Source of the DNA: CAWHMN01 sp051001135
GTDB lineage: Bacteria; Acidobacteriota; Terriglobia; Terriglobales; Acidobacteriaceae
Length of the DNA stretch: 16,789 bases
Direction: 5' to 3'
Assembly: GCA_051001135.1 (NCBI GenBank)
Contig: JBPCNO010000120.1
Span: 1-16,789 of the forward strand
Shown: one piece after another, positions 16,026 to 16,789 of the stretch
Layout of the letters: each line of letters opens with the position of its first letter
Position numbering within the stretch: the first letter of the stretch is position 1
Position numbers and translations under genes: made by a program
The notes under the pieces: generated by a model
Seen by the model: the letters and a program-made list of their open reading frames with translations, nothing else
Told to the model about the DNA's origin: nothing
Database searches by the model: none

Positions 16026-16232
16026 AGATTCCGCTCGCTGCGCGCTCTCCCCCGCTTCCATGCCGGCGTTCGTCTCTGGACAAGCCGCACCCGGGGGAGT
16101 GTGCTGAATTCGGATACCCAGACTATCTACCACAATATCGGCAAAAATTGACCGTTGACAGCACAACTTTCAGGGCATCTGAAGCGACAACCCGGCCAGG
16201 CTGGCTCCCACCTCTTTGTTAAACTCGGGTAT

Positions 16233-16789
16233 ATGAACAAGTTAGTTGTCGGCAATCTGCTCCACCGCCCCCTGCGCGCAGCCATCAGCGTGCTCGCGGT
16301 GGCGATTGAGGTCATCATGATCCTCTCGATTGCCGCCATCATGATCGGCATGATCAACGACCAGAAGAGCCGCACCAGCGGCATCGGCGCGGACATGATC
16401 GTGCGTCCGCCGAATTCGAGCTTTCTTTCGGGCATCAGCGGCGCCCCGGTCCCGGCGAAGATCTCCGCCGTCCTGGCCAGGCTGCCGCACATCGCCGTCG
16501 CCTCTCCGGTGATCACCACGCTTAGCACCGCAGGCACGGTCGAAACCATCTGGGGCATCGACTACCCCAGCTACAACGCCCTGCGGCCCTTCGTGTTCCT
16601 CTCCGGCGGCCCGTTCACCGGCCCCAATGACGCCATAGTCGATGACTACTTCGCGCGCGCCGATCGCGGCCATCATGTTGGCGAGACCATCATGATCCTC
16701 AACCATCCCTTCCGCATCTGCGGCATCGTCGAGCACGGCAAGGGTGGCCGCAAGCTGGTTCCCATCCGCACTCTAGGCGGCTTCATGGG
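16233..16789 (+). CDS. ABC transporter permease, MacB/FtsX type (3' end outside window)
   Basis: The ATG at 16233 opens a frame that runs to the window end (~185 codons). It starts MNKLVVGNLLHRPLRAAISV and continues into a membrane helix (VLAVAIEVIMILSIAAIMIGM, about residues 20-40), then a periplasmic domain of MacB_PCD type with TVETIWGID, FLSGGPFTGPNDAIVDDYFA and GETIMILNHPFRICGIVEHG. These proteins form the membrane part of MacAB-like or Lol-like exporters that move peptides, lipids or lipoproteins. The later three helices are outside the window. The ATPase partner is not in view. There is only a weak ribosome-binding site before the ATG. It lies 207 bp from the divergent RodZ-like gene. 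Confidence 0.9.
   Translation, partial: MNKLVVGNLLHRPLRAAISVLAVAIEVIMILSIAAIMIGMINDQKSRTSGIGADMIVRPPNSSFLSGISGAPVPAKISAVLARLPHIAVASPVITTLSTAGTVETIWGIDYPSYNALRPFVFLSGGPFTGPNDAIVDDYFARADRGHHVGETIMILNHPFRICGIVEHGKGGRKLVPIRTLGGFM

Overview
The window reads as chromosomal DNA of a GC-rich acidobacterium, probably class Terriglobia. This is inferred from gene style: a lipoprotein with choice-of-anchor-D-like repeats and a Gly-rich linker, a short RodZ-like helix-turn-helix membrane protein, a MacB-type permease and a serine hydrolase with a DUF3471-like tail. No rRNA or other marker is present, so taxonomy rests on inference.

Layout. 1-1176: the end of a TonB-like C-terminal domain protein, overlapping by 4 bp a cytoplasmic ankyrin-repeat protein. 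1527-4721: a 1064-residue lipoprotein with beta-sandwich repeats and a clan GH-A-like glycosidase domain. 4875-6008 (minus): an Ada-type methyl-transfer regulator/repair protein carrying an in-frame 9-bp tandem repeat. 6188-7669: a Tat-exported protein, probably an alpha/alpha barrel, divergent from ada. 7797-8505 (minus): a broken DNA methyltransferase. 8506-12290: an AT-richer accessory stretch with a proteasome-like Ntn-hydrolase, a small secreted protein, an uncharacterised 226-residue protein and an IS1595/ISXO2-like transposase. 12294-13484 (minus): metK, with a strong hairpin beyond its stop. 13912-15471: a secreted class C-like serine hydrolase. 15552-16025 (minus): a RodZ-like protein. 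16233 to the window end: the start of a MacB/FtsX-type ABC permease.

The flanks look like ordinary core and envelope functions (methyl metabolism and repair, secreted carbohydrate and peptide hydrolases, envelope proteins). The 8.5-12.2 kb stretch looks acquired: it lies between a methyltransferase remnant and metK, differs in composition, and contains the transposase. The transposase stop codon is one base from the ATG of the 226-residue gene, so the two are probably co-transcribed. A near-identical 20-bp promoter-like element occurs in opposite orientation at both edges of this stretch (8722-8741 and 12046-12065).

The most notable points are the solitary proteasome-like Ntn-hydrolase, whose start codon decides whether its catalytic Thr is N-terminal; the transposase with an apparent passenger gene; a family of small hairpin repeats in intergenic DNA; and recurrent short tandem duplications, several of them in frame inside genes. 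I do not see a clearly recognisable new defence or metabolic system. The accessory stretch is the best candidate for something undescribed.
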